This document shows positions 23,050 through 35,263 of a stretch of DNA of 64,000 nucleotides, piece after piece. The stretch is from Sarcocystis neurona (Eukaryota > Apicomplexa > Conoidasida > Eucoccidiorida > Sarcocystidae), in NCBI GenBank assembly GCA_000727475.1, contig KL647300.1:562828-626827 (forward strand). Reading direction: 5' to 3'. Each line of letters opens with the position of its first letter. Positions within the stretch are counted from its first letter, which is position 1. The position numbers were made by a program, and so were the translations under genes. Under the pieces are notes generated by a model. That model did not search any database. It saw only the letters and a list, made by a program, of their open reading frames with translations, and was not told the origin of the DNA.

Positions 23050-26000
23050 ACGAAAAAACGCCGAGGCACAGGGCTCGTTCTGCCCGTGCAGTATATATCC
23101 TTCTGCCGCTGTCTCTGCTTCTGCGCTGCTTCTGCCGGTTCTGCCGTCGATTCTCCTCCTGCAGCTACTGCTTCTGCTGCGGCTCTGCTTCTGCTGCTTC
23201 TGGACGGGTCCTGCACCTGTTTTTGCTGCTCCCGCTGACGTCGGCGATGAAGACTATTGTATGCGCTCGCCCTCTTCAACGTCCAGAAGTAGCAACGTAT
23301 CCTTTCGTTGCTGCCCGCACTTCTCAATTCTGTCTTCCCCCCGTGTGCCTCTGCGCTGGGGAGCCTGCGGCTGCTCAAGTACTGCAGAGACAGCGCAAAG
23401 CGCTGCTTTATCTTCACTGCTGCAGTCGACGCACAGCTGCAGCACCGCTGCAGCTATTTTATACAGCTGCAACGGTAGTCGCAGCAGCAGCCCACCTTGA
23501 CAACGCTGGAGCGACTCTCCCCGTAAAGCAGCAGCTACAGAGGACCGGCACTTATTGCTACAGCAGCTGCTGTTGGAGCAGATGAGCCGGGGCCAAAGAA
23601 GTCCGAAGCAGAAACAAATACAGGAACAACAAGGAATTTACAATCTTTTCGCTTCTTAGGTAGACTCGTTGCTGCTCACACATCGCAGAATAAAACCACA
23701 CCCGCGTACCATCATACGCTGAACACGTAGGTGTATATGCACATGTATAGACAGAAACATTGCAAACATACATACGTATGTACACATGTAGAGATATATA
23801 CATATGAATACAATAGGCTGTTTAGAGACTTTTTTGTACGAATATACTGTACATTGACGTGCGGACACAAGGACACAGTATACGTATTCACACAATATAA
23901 CGTGTCTTTCTCTTCAGCCCGCGCTGCAAGAGAAGTGACCCCTGGCTAGGTCACAAGGAAGCCGAAAAAAATCATACTCGCGCGTATGCTGCGCTCCCTA
24001 CACCTCGATGCCCGCAACTGCGCAGTGTGCGCACCAGCTGCCCACGCTTTTTGTTGCTGCCGGGTGGACCGCACACCCCACAGAAGATCGAGAGAGGCCG
24101 TGCGACAAATGCCAGCAAATTTTGCGGGTGGAAAAGACTCCGTGCCGTGCGTGGAGTTTCCGACCGCTGTTGCTACTAGCTTCTTTCTTCTCTTACAGCC
24201 GGCGCCGCCGTTGACGCTGCCGCAGCCGCCTCTGCTCCTGCATCGGCTGTTGCTGTATCTGAAGTTGTAGCAGCACAGCTCTTGTTAACAAATCTAGCGG
24301 CGGCAAGGTGGCAGCAGTAGCGTCGGACTCGCGCTGGCTGTGCAACCTGCCAGTCTGACACTACTGCAACTGCTGCTGCGGGAACGTGCTGCCGCTACAG
24401 CTAGTCTATCCCTCTGCCATCTGCAGCTGAAGGCGAATTCTGTTGATATTGCTGCCACTGGGGCCGTTGCTGCTGTTGTGGTGCTGCTGCTCCTGCTGCT
24501 GGAGTTGCCGTCGCTGCTGCGGTAGCCGTACCTCTGAGCCATGCACCTACTGTCGCTGCCGCTGTTTCTGTTCCTGCTGTGCTGTGCTGCTTTTGCCGCT
24601 ATCCTGTGTTAGCCGCCTGCATCTCTGCTGCACTTAAGGGAAGAATGTACCATGTCAGACGGTGACCCGTTAAGTTTTCTCGCACAGTGGAAGCAGCAGC
24701 GATGCCGCAGCGGCCGGCGAGCAGCACGAGAACTGTTCACAGGCGGAGCAGTTGACAGTGGCAGTAGCGAAAAACGAGTTCTGTGCAGCAGCAGGAATCT
24801 CGTTAGAAGATGCGTGCCGCGCCACGGCCCTCGGGCGGACAAGTGCCGGCGGCCTACCGCGGTACTACCGTGCCGCGGCTCGTAGCGGCGACGGATGGTT
24901 CAGCGGCATTGACAGCGGGACGCAAAGATCTGCAGGAAACAATAACCGAGAGAGAAATTAGGTGAAAGATCCTCGGAGTGGGCTTCGTCTCGTCTGCCGC
25001 ACAAGCAAGCTCCGTGGATCTACGGCAGTTCTGTACAGCGGCGGCGCTTGGCTTGCGGCGAGTATGTAGGATCCACGGCTGCCACTACGGAGAACTCATG
25101 ATGCGATCCGCAGCAGTAACAGAAAAGCCAGAAGGCCGACACTGAAGGAGGAGAGACGCAGACCGGAAAGACCGCGATCCACCACTGCAGGGGCTCGTGA
25201 GCTGCCACTGCTGCCGCCAGGGCTCCTCCTCCTGTTGGTGTCGCCGCCGGCGCTGCTCTGCCGCTATTCCTGCCGTTGCGGCTGGCGAATGACGCTTGGA
25301 GAGGGCATCCCACACGGCTTCCCTGCTTCCTCGGAGACAGGAAGCACCCGTACAGCGACTTGATCTAAGAAATTGCGGAGGGGCATCCAGCGGTAGCGTT
25401 TGCCTTCCACAGCGCTTCTTCCTGAATACTGATGCCGGCCAGATCTGCTGCTGCGCCCTCATCTGCTCACTCACTCACCGCTACCCTGTTTCACCTCTTC
25501 TTGTTGCTGCTCGGGCATCTGCAGGGGTTAGAGAAGGCAGCCGGAGAACGGATCGGAAAATCGCGTACTGCAAGAGGCGCCTCTCCGTCCACTCGGATTC
25601 GCCGAAACGTTTCTGCTTCCGGTGTTCGTAGCCTGGCAACGATGTGCTACAAGGAGAGATCAGCTGCAGCTCGGGCACCTGCTACTCCGTTGCTTCGCTT
25701 GACAAGCTGCTGAGGCCGTCGCTGCGCTCCTCCTGCAGCGCACCGTTTCAGTGCGGCCCGGGCGTAGTAATCGGCCTCCTGCCAGCGGCAAGAGCACTCA
25801 CTAACGAAGCTGTGGTGGGCGACTCGACGCGCCCGCGGCAGCACCAGCACCAGCAGTACCACGGGCGTAGCTGAAGTACAAGGTCATCCCAGTAGCAACC
25901 AGGCAGAGTCGCAGTAGTGTAGTGTAAAGACCTGCAGGAGAGCAGCACGAGGCAGGGGCACCGCTTGCAGCAACAACAGTGACTGCTGCATCCACTGCTG

Positions 26001-27360
26001 CCGCACCATGACGTGGTGAAGCTGCTCTGCATGTGCAGAAGTGGTGGTCAACAGCAGCACCAGCGTTCGAAACACCCGGAATCATTAGTGCCCCCTGCAA
26101 GAGCTGCCACCGCGGCAGCAGTGTAAGGAGCAGTAGTAGTACCAGCAACACGAGGGCCAGCGCACGGCGAGTAAGGCTCGTAGAAGGTAGCGACAGCGCA
26201 GGCGGCAGATGCAGTGACGCGACGATCGCCAGAGCGGCCCCGTTCGCAGACAACAGCAACAGAGAATGATGCGACACCACTAGCTATCGTGCGAGCAGCC
26301 GCAGTGGGGTGCCACGAACCGTGTTCGGAGATGCCACGGCGCAGTAGAGTTGTTGCCAGGAACTTGGAGTTGTTGGTGGGTTGAGCCCACACCCGCTATC
26401 TCTTCACGGGGAACTTCCGAGCGAATACGGCCAGCAGAACAAAGCTGCTTTAGGTTCCTGTGGCAGCAACACGTTGGGCTTACAGACACATCCGTGCCTA
26501 CTCTAAGCTCAGAGGAGCAATGGCTTTCCTATCTGCGTCTGTGTACACTAACTTGAGGAACAGCATCCACCCAAATGCGGCTGCTGCAACTGTAGCTACT
26601 TTGCTGGTAGATGTGCCCTGATTCGGTACTTTTCTCGTCCTATTGCCGCTGCCGCTCCTGCTGCTCCGTGCTGTTCTGCTGCCGCTGCTTTACCGGCGGA
26701 TGTGAACTGTTGTACTACTGCTGCTCCTGTGGCCGCTGCTGCTGCTGTTCCTGCTCCTCTGTGCCGCTCTGGTGCTGCCGCCGTAGCAACAAAGACTATT
26801 TGTGGTTCATGGCCTGTGAGGATTGCTGCAGTGTAACGCGTGTACTGTATATGTGCTGCTGCTGCTGTCTGCTGGGGACGGCGGTGCTGCTGCGAACTTG
26901 TTTGCGGCTACACTCGAGGCTCGTGCCGCTGCCAGTGGCAGGGCTGTGAGAGGCAGTGAGCCTTGTCAGCACACGACTAGTAGTGGCGTTCTGCTGATCC
27001 CGTTGCTGCTTTCAGAAGCGCGAGTGCTGCGCAGCCGAGGGTGCACGTGCAGATCCACTCGTTGTCTGATACTTTCTGCTCCGCCGGGTGATATTGTCAG
27101 CCGAGCAGCCGGACACGGCATCTGCCTGGCACAGGCAAAAACGAAACAGCAGCTCTGCTGCAGCTACAGCGGCACCAGGAACACCACAGCACTATGACCC
27201 CATGCAAACCACCAACAAGAGCCCTGGCAGTGCAATGAGCGCAGCATATATCAGCAACGGAAATGGCGGAGCCCGGCTGAGTGCTGCGTGCCCTACCAGC
27301 ACGACCGGCAGCAGAAAGGAGGAGGGGAATAGCCGCAGCTGTAACGGGAACGTACTGTAG
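23050..27360. repeat. Broad field of decayed CTG/CTA-type triplets, no gene found
   Basis: CTGCTG-like triplets with heavy substitution, no stable frame; microsatellite interruption at 23720-23830. ORFs longer than 60 codons are Cys/Leu/Ala-rich shadows. Pieces at 25.0-26.5 kb are less repetitive but show no recognisable exon. Confidence 0.55.
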
Positions 27361-28250
27361 CAGTGGTAGTGGCGGCATTGCTAGTACCAATAGTAATGGT
27401 GTTAGTGGGACTGCGAGTAGTGAAGGAAGTAGCAGTACTAGTATGTAGGTGGTGGTGTACAGGTAATACTAGTTTACGTGGTAGCGTTCGAATTAGTAGT
27501 AATACTACTACTAATACCCGTAGTAGTTGTAAAGTGATACTAGTGTATGTGGTAGTATTCTTAGTAGTATTCGTAGTAGTAAAAAAGTAGTAGTAGTACT
27601 AGTACTAGTACTAGGACTAGTAGTAGTGGTAGTAGGAGTAGTGGTAGTAGTAGTAGTCGTCGTCGTCATCGTACTAGTAGTAGCGGTAGTAGTAGTAGTG
27701 GTAGTAGTAGTAGTAGCAGTAGTCGTCGTCGTCGTACTGGTAGCAGCGGTAGTAGGAGTAGTGGTAGTAGTAGCAGTAGTCGTCGTCGTCGTACTAGCAG
27801 TAGTGGTAGTAGTGTATGCTGCAGTAACACTATCAATAGACGTCAGTGGTACTAGTAATACTTAAAGTAGCAATAGTGACAGAACTAGCACTAGGAGTAG
27901 CAACAGTGAAGTAGCAGCAGTACAGCAATAATAGTAGTATATTAATAGAAGTAGTAGTAGTAGCAGTGGTAGTAGTGGTTTTAGTGTTACGATAGTAGTA
28001 GTAGTAATAGTAGTAGTAGTAGTGGTAATAATAGCAATAACTAGAGCAATAGGACCAGTGCCGGTAGCACAGTAGTACTATTAAGTACTGTGGTTCAAAT
28101 ACCAATGCTATCAGTATAGCAGTGGCAACAGTAATCATTTTCTTAGTAGTAGTAATCGGTGTGATAGAAGGAACGGCGCGGCGAGTGGTCGTACTGGTAG
28201 AATCGTTTTACTACTGCAACTAATCGTATTACTACTGCTTGTATCATTGA
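27360..28250. repeat. AGT/TAG triplet field with interleaved GTC
   Basis: Plus strand is dominated by (AGT)n with blocks of CGTCGT (27657-27670, 27723-27736, 27780-27793) repeating at about 60-base intervals, suggesting higher-order duplication. Frames give Val or Ser strings or stops. Confidence 0.85.
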
Positions 28251-28254
28251 AATT

Positions 28255-28860
28255 AGTATTGGGTAGTACTGCAATATATACTACTGCAGGAGCAGCAGCA
28301 GCAGCACTTGCTGTGACGGTAGGAATACTTCCCCTCCAGCAGCAGGGGCAGGGGCACGAACAGCAGCTGCAGCGACTGCAAGCAGCAGTAACGGTAGACC
28401 GGGACGGGTCCCACCAGCAGCACCTACAGGAGAAAAAGTCTTGCACGTAGACAGCAGCGTCGGAAAGAAATCTGCAGCCACCACGTTTTCGCAGCAGCTG
28501 CTGCCCAAGTGAAGCAGTAGCTTCTCCCAGTGAACACACGTGTCAGGCTGAATTGTCGCAGTTGTCGCTAGAGGGTTACGCCCACTGGAGAGAAGATGAA
28601 ACTAGCAGAGTGCTCCTAAACTACTTAACAGGAGCAGGAATAATAGGAGTTTCGTACAAAAGCAGGATACGAGTTAGCACCGGGAACTACGCCTGCAGCA
28701 GCGGGAGCGACACAGCAGCGACTACACAACCACATATATTAGACGGCACCTGAGCAGCAGCAGCTCACGCACCATCAGTAAGAGCACCAGCTACAGCAGT
28801 ACGAGCAAAGGCAACCACGTGAAACAGAAGCACCAGAGTACGCAGCAGCAGGGGCAGCTG
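28255..28860. repeat. CAG-rich triplet DNA
   Basis: CAG/GCA-type triplets resume at 28285-28500 and 28695-28860. No supportable frame. Confidence 0.6.
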
Positions 28861-29094
28861 CAAGAGATCACAAGAAAATCGTCCGCACGAGACATCCCTG
28901 TTGCCGCAGGCGCTGCTTTCCTTGCCTTGTACTCTCGTCTAAGATAACAAACAAGAGCGGGAAAGGACCACTTCGACTTGACAATGCCATGATAACATGA
29001 CGTCCGTGCTGGTGGTGTTGTGATTAGTGAGAATCTCTGAACCAGGAAGCAGCATCTGTGTGCCTTGTTCGAACTAAGCGACAGGCTACTCCTA

Positions 29095-29220
29095 TGGGAC
29101 ACCTTAAGCAGTGAAGAGGCTTGCAGTATATGTAATTCTGGTACTCCTGCTACTCCTGTGGAACACCTTCAGGAGTGAAGAGGCTTGCAGCATATGTTCT
29201 CCTGCTACTCCTGGTCGGCG
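29095..29220. repeat. Two-copy 64-bp direct repeat
   Basis: GTGAAGAGGCTTGCAG(T/C)ATATGT occurs at 29111 and 29175, each preceded by ACACCTT and followed by CTCCTGCTACTCCTG. Frames after each copy are hydrophobic (AYVLLLLLVGATVLLALV in the second), but I regard them as Leu-rich products of CTG-like DNA. Confidence 0.8.
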
Positions 29221-29599
29221 CTACGGTGTTGCTCGCGCTGGTGCTTGTCCTGCTCTGCTGCTTCCCCTTGGTGTTCCATTCAAACATTGCGATATTTCTG
29301 TTTACGTTCTGGCCACGCGGATGCTGGCTGCCTTGTCTTGCGGGTATCGTTGCTTCGGCATTTCTGGTGCTGCTGTCACTGACCTTACGCGGCCCACGTG
29401 GACGCTGCGGTTACGGGTGAATGTTTCTGGTGCTGATCTGCTGCTGTCTGCCGCTGCGTAGAATGATATGTGAGGGTATTTCTGTCGGCTGCTTCTCGCG
29501 TCTTCGTGCGACTCATTTAATGACGCTGCCCAGCATTCTAACTGCAGATCGCCATCACACAAAATCTACTCTGTGCCGAACTGTCACGTCTGCGTTACG

Positions 29600-31160
29600 A
29601 ACACACACCTGCATACATATATATAACAGAGAAGTGTAAATTCACACTTCTAGCCAAACACACACAGATGTTCACATCTATATATACATATACACGTGTA
29701 TATATGTGTGTTTCTATCCACACAATGTTACACGCGTGCTTGGGTAGGTGGGAAAAGTGTAGCGACATGTATACACCTATGCATCCATTTATATATACAC
29801 ACACGTACACATATGTGCATGCTTGTATAGTTGCACAAGCACACGTATACCCGTATGGAGAAGGAACAAAGGGAGAGGCTGCCTGTGCTCCGTCAACGTG
29901 CGCGTCACCCTATACGGGCAAAAATGTTCATTCAAACGTCTTTGTCTATGTAATTGCTTAATTTAATACGCGTGCTGTGGGGCTGTCACGAATTGTACGC
30001 ATGGCTGGGCGTGCGCTTCATCGTCGGTACTCGTAAGTACGGAAAAGAACAGAAGCAGCAGAAACCCCTGCATTCGAAGATCTCAGAAGATGTAAATATA
30101 CACAAGCGCATCGAGGCATGTGTCATCTCGCTCACTCTTCACATGTACGGCAGAACTAGGCTGAGTCGAACCGCAAATCTAATGCACACGTGTGTGTGTG
30201 TGTGTGTGTGCGTGTCTCTCTCTCTATATATATACATATATACATGAAGAGAGAGAGTGAAGGGTGTATTGGTAGATGTGTAAGTACGTGAATACAGACT
30301 TACAGATGCTTGGAATATGTACAGATATGCCACCATATAGGGATATTTATGGATATGTGTGTGTATGCACGTGTCTGTGCTTGCGCACTGCTGCACACAG
30401 AATCGAAAGAACATGCAGGGGTAAATGTAAAAGGGGTGGTAATTAAGATTGGTGTATGGAGTTGCCTGTGTGCATGCTCATGCGTCGCTCTGGTCTCACA
30501 AGCGCCTGGATGAATTATGTTCTCCATACCTGTGTGCGGTGCATTCAGTATTTGCAGAGATGACGAGCTTAATGTATTCGTAAAGAAGAGTTCTCCACAA
30601 GTACACACGGCGGTCCACAAAGCACATGTGATCGACGTGTGTAGAGTGCCTGCAGACAAGCTCTTGAGTAAATTCTTGCTCCCATATGGGTATGTCCACC
30701 TGCCAGTCTACCTACACGCGTACACATTGCGAGTAAATATGCACAAGCGAATATAGAGATTGATATGTGGGAAATTATATCAGTGTCACCAACACCTCAA
30801 TACGTACACACATATATATATATATAAGTAGATAAAAGGGTTATCTGCCCCTTCCACGTCTCCACTTGTGTACGTATGCATGCGCCTGTGTACATGCGCG
30901 CGCATGTCACACATAGGCGGATGGCTTCTTGTACAAGTTTACGACTTTGTACAAATGCGCAAGAGCTTGTCTGTACTGAGTTTCATTCCCCTCTACATAC
31001 AACTGCTCTGGGGTGCAATCAGTGCGTGCGCTTTTCTACGCTGTCTTCCCACATACGTGTCAATAATATCTGTATCCTATTACGCGTATGTTTAAGGAAA
31101 TAATCAGACAGAGATATAGTAATCTGCTGTGAAAGCACTCCATGCAGTTTTGCCGCCTAT
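29600..31160. other. Spacer with microsatellites, no gene seen
   Basis: ATAT/CACA runs at 29600-29830, (TG)n at 30190-30212, ATAT at 30225-30245 and 30808-30826. The rest is balanced DNA with short ORFs on both strands, none recognisable. Confidence 0.45.
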
Positions 31161-31341
31161 CTGACACTCTCAGCTCCAGCAGTGAGGCAATGTATATCGC
31201 GGACGAGGGTGGGCTGGCACTAGAGTCTGCCGGCTTCTGGTCGCATTCTGAAGAAGGCGAAGATTTTGGCAGAAGGTGAGGGAGAGAGTATCTGCCCCTT
31301 TGTTGTTTCGTTTGTAGGGAGCTGACGGAGGGAAAAGCAAG

Positions 31342-31437
31342 ATGGAGACAAGACTCTCGGCGTCCGCAGATGCCGCCATCTTCCTCGCGGAGAAACAGCG
31401 TGGCACGCACACCCTACACCCGCGCAATCCTCACGAG
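31342..31437 (+). CDS. Possible first exon (METRLSASADAAIF...)
   Basis: ATG in good context (AGCAAGATGG) opens 32 codons, METRLSASADAAIFLAEKQR and on to PRNPHE, ending at donor GAG/GTATCA in phase 0. Composition is protein-like and free of repeats. The opposite strand is also open here. Possible continuations on the plus strand are at 33.8, 34.1 and 35.0 kb, but no family could be named and the joins are unproved. Confidence 0.22.
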
Positions 31438-31439
31438 GT

Positions 31440-34400
31440 ATCACGCTTTTTGCGCACTGGAGATGGAAGTGTCTTGAGTATCGATATATGTAAAAGATAC
31501 CTAGCCAGCCTCCTCAAGTGCGCACGAATATATACATGTATATGTGTCGCTTCTACATTATATGAAGGAGTAAGCATATCTGCAAATGAATACAGATAAA
31601 CAAAGATCATACATATTTCAACGCGAAAGAACAGAAAAACGTGCTCCTCTGTGTTGCTATTGTTCCTACGTGGTGGAGACCGTTTCGCACCCCGTTTCAC
31701 GTGCATGTAGCCTTATCCGTCTGTCCACAATTGCACAAGCGTGTATGCACGTGCGTATATGCACACATATGTGCATAACGCATACCAATACATATAAGTG
31801 TGGTACGTTCTCAGAAAAGCAAACAGATACAAATATCCATGTATGTGTACGTAATGTGAAAAACGCATCTCTCTTCGGGTGCACTTGTCCAAATATATAT
31901 CTTGCTGTGAATGAACGGCCCCTTACGTACACACGTGCACACACGTATACGTGTAGAGAATTGTTAGTGTTGGTCGAGAAAACATCTGTACGCATATATG
32001 TAAATGGCATTTCTGTGCACAGATCGTCGCACAGGTTCGTGGTTGATTGTGTCCCGGTGTGCCTCTGTACACGGAGAAATTGTGAGATTTCACACAAGTG
32101 AACTGAAAAAGCAGAGGTCTGATTCAACTTCATGCCGCGGTTCATACATATCGGCACGTTCGTGCACACATAGAAAAAATAAAACATTTTCGAAAGTCGA
32201 TTTTTTTCTCTAGAAGGAATCGTCCGCTGCATTCAGGCTGCATTGGTGCTTCACACCACACGCGTAGATTCATCTATAGTAAGGCATGTCTTTCCTCAGA
32301 CACGCGGAGTTTTTGTGCACTTGCAAATATATTCAGGGAAACGCAGATCGACAGCGTGCGAGATATACAGTTTGGATTATGCAAGGTTCTGCACTTTTTC
32401 TTGTAGAGTGCCTGCGTGTGGGTGTGAACACGGGCGGACAACTTCCTCCTGCTGCTCGCGAGTGTAGAACGTTTACACGTAAATGGCTGCACGTCCACGT
32501 GGGCATATAGGTCATTTTGTATCAACAAGTAGCGGCTGTGTTTTTTTCCTTCTTCCGTTGTCACCACTCTCGGTCTTACAGCCTCTTCCGCTGGTGTTGC
32601 TGGTGCTTCTGAGTCTTTTGCTATGCCTGTCTCTTCACAGTGTTGTCGGTCTTCTGCTGCTGCGGGTGCAGCTACTGCGGAGGCTGTCGCTTTTTTCCAT
32701 CAACAATTTCCGCCAAGCTGCGTTGGGCTGTCCTTCCTTTTTCTTCTGTTCCTTCAAAGACGGCCTGCTCCTTCTGGATGCTCCGGTTCACTACCTGTCT
32801 CTGCAGTTGTTTAACAGATGCGTGTGCCCTCACATGCACTTATAACTATGTACACGCTTATATATGTCTGCGCAGCCGTACAGACATGTAAGCCAATACT
32901 GGCTTGTATTAGAATATGCATCCGTGCAGTAGATGTCAAATTAGTGTATGGACATGATATGTTTCCCACGCTAAAGACGGATGAAGAAACGACGTTTCAG
33001 CATGTGTGTAGGAAGAATACTATGCACACGAAAGAAAATAAATCTTTTTAGTAGAAACTTTTGTGCAGACGGTGGATGCCGCAGTGCGGACACCCTTTGT
33101 ACGTCACACCCTATATTACGCAGGGCTGCAGTTGACAGACGTCAGATTTTTTTCACCGCATGTAAGTGTATGATTCAGCCCCTGTGCGCAAGCATCTATA
33201 TATCAATTTTTACATATAAACAAACAGGTGACTGGGTCTTTCTTGTATGTACCTCTCTGCATGCAGGTTTGAACGTACACATAACTGTCCACGCATAACA
33301 TTTCTCCTGGCCCCGTCGTGTCTCCAGTTGCACCCGGCAGTGTCTCACGTGCAGGAACGTCGACGTAGCAAGTCTGCACAAGTCATCTGTAATACAGCCC
33401 ACTTGTATATTTCTCAACCACTCCCAGGGAGACACAGGTGCAACGACGTGAAAGCCACTGAATAAACGCCACTATGCAAAAAAAAAGTGGTATACGCAGA
33501 GAGACATACACAAAGCAATTTGAGACACACGCAGTCGCAGTACAGTGACACTGCCCTCTACTGAGGAGAGAAACGTGCAACACCGAGAAATTCGTCTACT
33601 ATACGGGGCGCAATTTGTAATTTCACATGTATATTTGTGTGTTTGATGCCAGCAAGTAAAAGTGCTTCCTTTGTTAATACCTTGCACACACAGGTCTCCG
33701 TACATGTGTTTAACTGGAAAGGTGAACGCCTGTGTAGGAATTTAGCTGCGTGTCAGTGTAAGTGAAAAACGAGTGCACACGCGTGTATCTTCGCGGATGT
33801 GAACCCAGACGACTTGAAAAGCTTCTGCACACCGGACGCCTCGACGCTTCTGCGAGCAGCAGATGCACGTGGCCGTTCCCCTCTCCGTCTTCTTTCCTAT
33901 TCGTCTACTCAACTTCTGGGTAAAGTGTTTTTCAGACACCTCACTCAGTTCCTACTAGGGACGAATGAATGCGGTCCGTAAGCCGTGAATGAAGAAAACG
34001 TCTGTGCGTGTTTACTGCCGCAGCACAGGGGGGGGGGGAAAAACAAATTCTTATACGGAGACGCACTCGCGAAGGCGTCAGATGTACACCTGCGTAGTGT
34101 AGCATCGGAGCCACGTGCACTGCCTAAAATACAGAAAACCGCGTTCAAGGAGGACTCGAAGGTCTGTGTGTTTATGTATGTGTCTGCCCCCGCGGCGCCG
34201 TATGTCTGAGGCGGGCTTAGTCGAGCCCACAATGTTGTGAAAAACATGAAGAAGCAAAGGAATCCGTCTAGACCACGAGACCTATTCATCTCTGACGTGT
34301 CTATCTCTATGTCTACACACGAGTAAAGTGTGGCCTTTCGCACGATAAGTGCACACGTGTGCACTGATAGAGAAAGACAGAGTTTTGTTTGTCTCCTGTG

Positions 34401-35025
34401 TCTAACCCAACGTACGATACAGATCCTTGTGTGTGTATATCATTAGACAACAGATGGCCCATCTACTGCAGCACGAGAGAGTCGACAAAAACGGCCTTTG
34501 TCTTCCGAATAAATGTGTTGTCTCTTCCTTCTACACAATGTCGGATACACGCAGAGTAGACCCTCCACAGCAGAAAACCTCCAGATACGTTTGAACGTTT
34601 GCGGTAAGTGCCGTACACATATACATTTTACATTTACGTATTTGTCTATTGTCTTCGAGAAAAGGAAGGACTTAGGTAGAGAGTCAGTGCGTGGCACTTT
34701 CTTCCGAGTAAAGTCTTCCGCCCACTTCCCGCCACCCACTACGCATAGACAACTACGTGCGCTTCTCTAACAGCTCAGGCCGAGCCTCTGCGTGAAAGCG
34801 ACATACGCCAGCAGCATATACACCTGCGTAAACTCGCTCTTCGTTCCTCCTGTTTTTGAGGAAAAGAGCGCTGGCTTCTGCTGTATATCTATCTTGCCTT
34901 TGTCTACAAGCGTGTGCGGTGCAAGTTAAACTGTGTGTCTAAATCTGTTGACGGGGACGATTGCGTCGACCCGAGCAGCAACTTCAACAAGATGAGACGA
35001 CCTGCGTCTACTGATGTCTGCGTCA
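31440..35025. other. Possible intron/exon mosaic of an unknown plus-strand gene
   Basis: Protein-like plus readings include SINNFRQAALGCPSFFFCSF (32.7 kb), ADVNPDDLKSFCTPDASTLL then RAADARGRSPLRLLS ending at GTAAAG (33919), ALAKASDVHLRSVASEPRAL ending at AAG/GTCTGT (34162), and a stretch ending at the good donor GTAAGT (34603). Starts and phases could not be reconciled, so no gene model is offered. Confidence 0.3.
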
Positions 35026-35149
35026 GTTCAAGCTCTTGCAACTTCAACAACAAAGTGCGGTGACGCTCTGTACAAGTGATAGTTTTTTGCTTGAATCTCG
35101 ACGGCTGGAGGATGTCTGCCGTGCTCGTTACTGCCACCTGTTCAGCAGG
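35026..35149 (+). CDS. Possible plus-strand exon FKLLQLQQQSAVTLC...
   Basis: Acceptor GATGTCTGCGTCAG, donor CAG/GTACAG; reads FKLLQLQQQSAVTLCTSDSF then LLESRRLEDVCRARYCHLFS. It would belong to a gene convergent with IFT80. The minus strand is open over the same bases, so strand choice is uncertain. Confidence 0.2.
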
Positions 35150-35233
35150 TACAGGGTCTCGACGTTTTGCTTCATCCCGCCGGTGCAGAGCTCCACCAAG
35201 GGGGTCCATAGCATGCGGAGGGAAATCCGAAGT

Positions 35234-35263
35234 TTATTCGTCATGCACGGAGACTGACAAACG
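35234..35263 (-). CDS. IFT80: Possible IFT80 terminal exon (RLSVSVHDE, stop)
   Basis: After the last confident donor, the first plausible acceptor behind a long pyrimidine tract (35290-35340) is GCCAG at 35264-35268. In phase 0 it reads nine codons and TAA. Animal IFT80 has about 30 more variable residues here, so this end is a guess; a read-through of the previous exon or a further exon downstream is equally possible. Confidence 0.3.
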   Translation of the reverse strand, partial: RLSVSVHDE

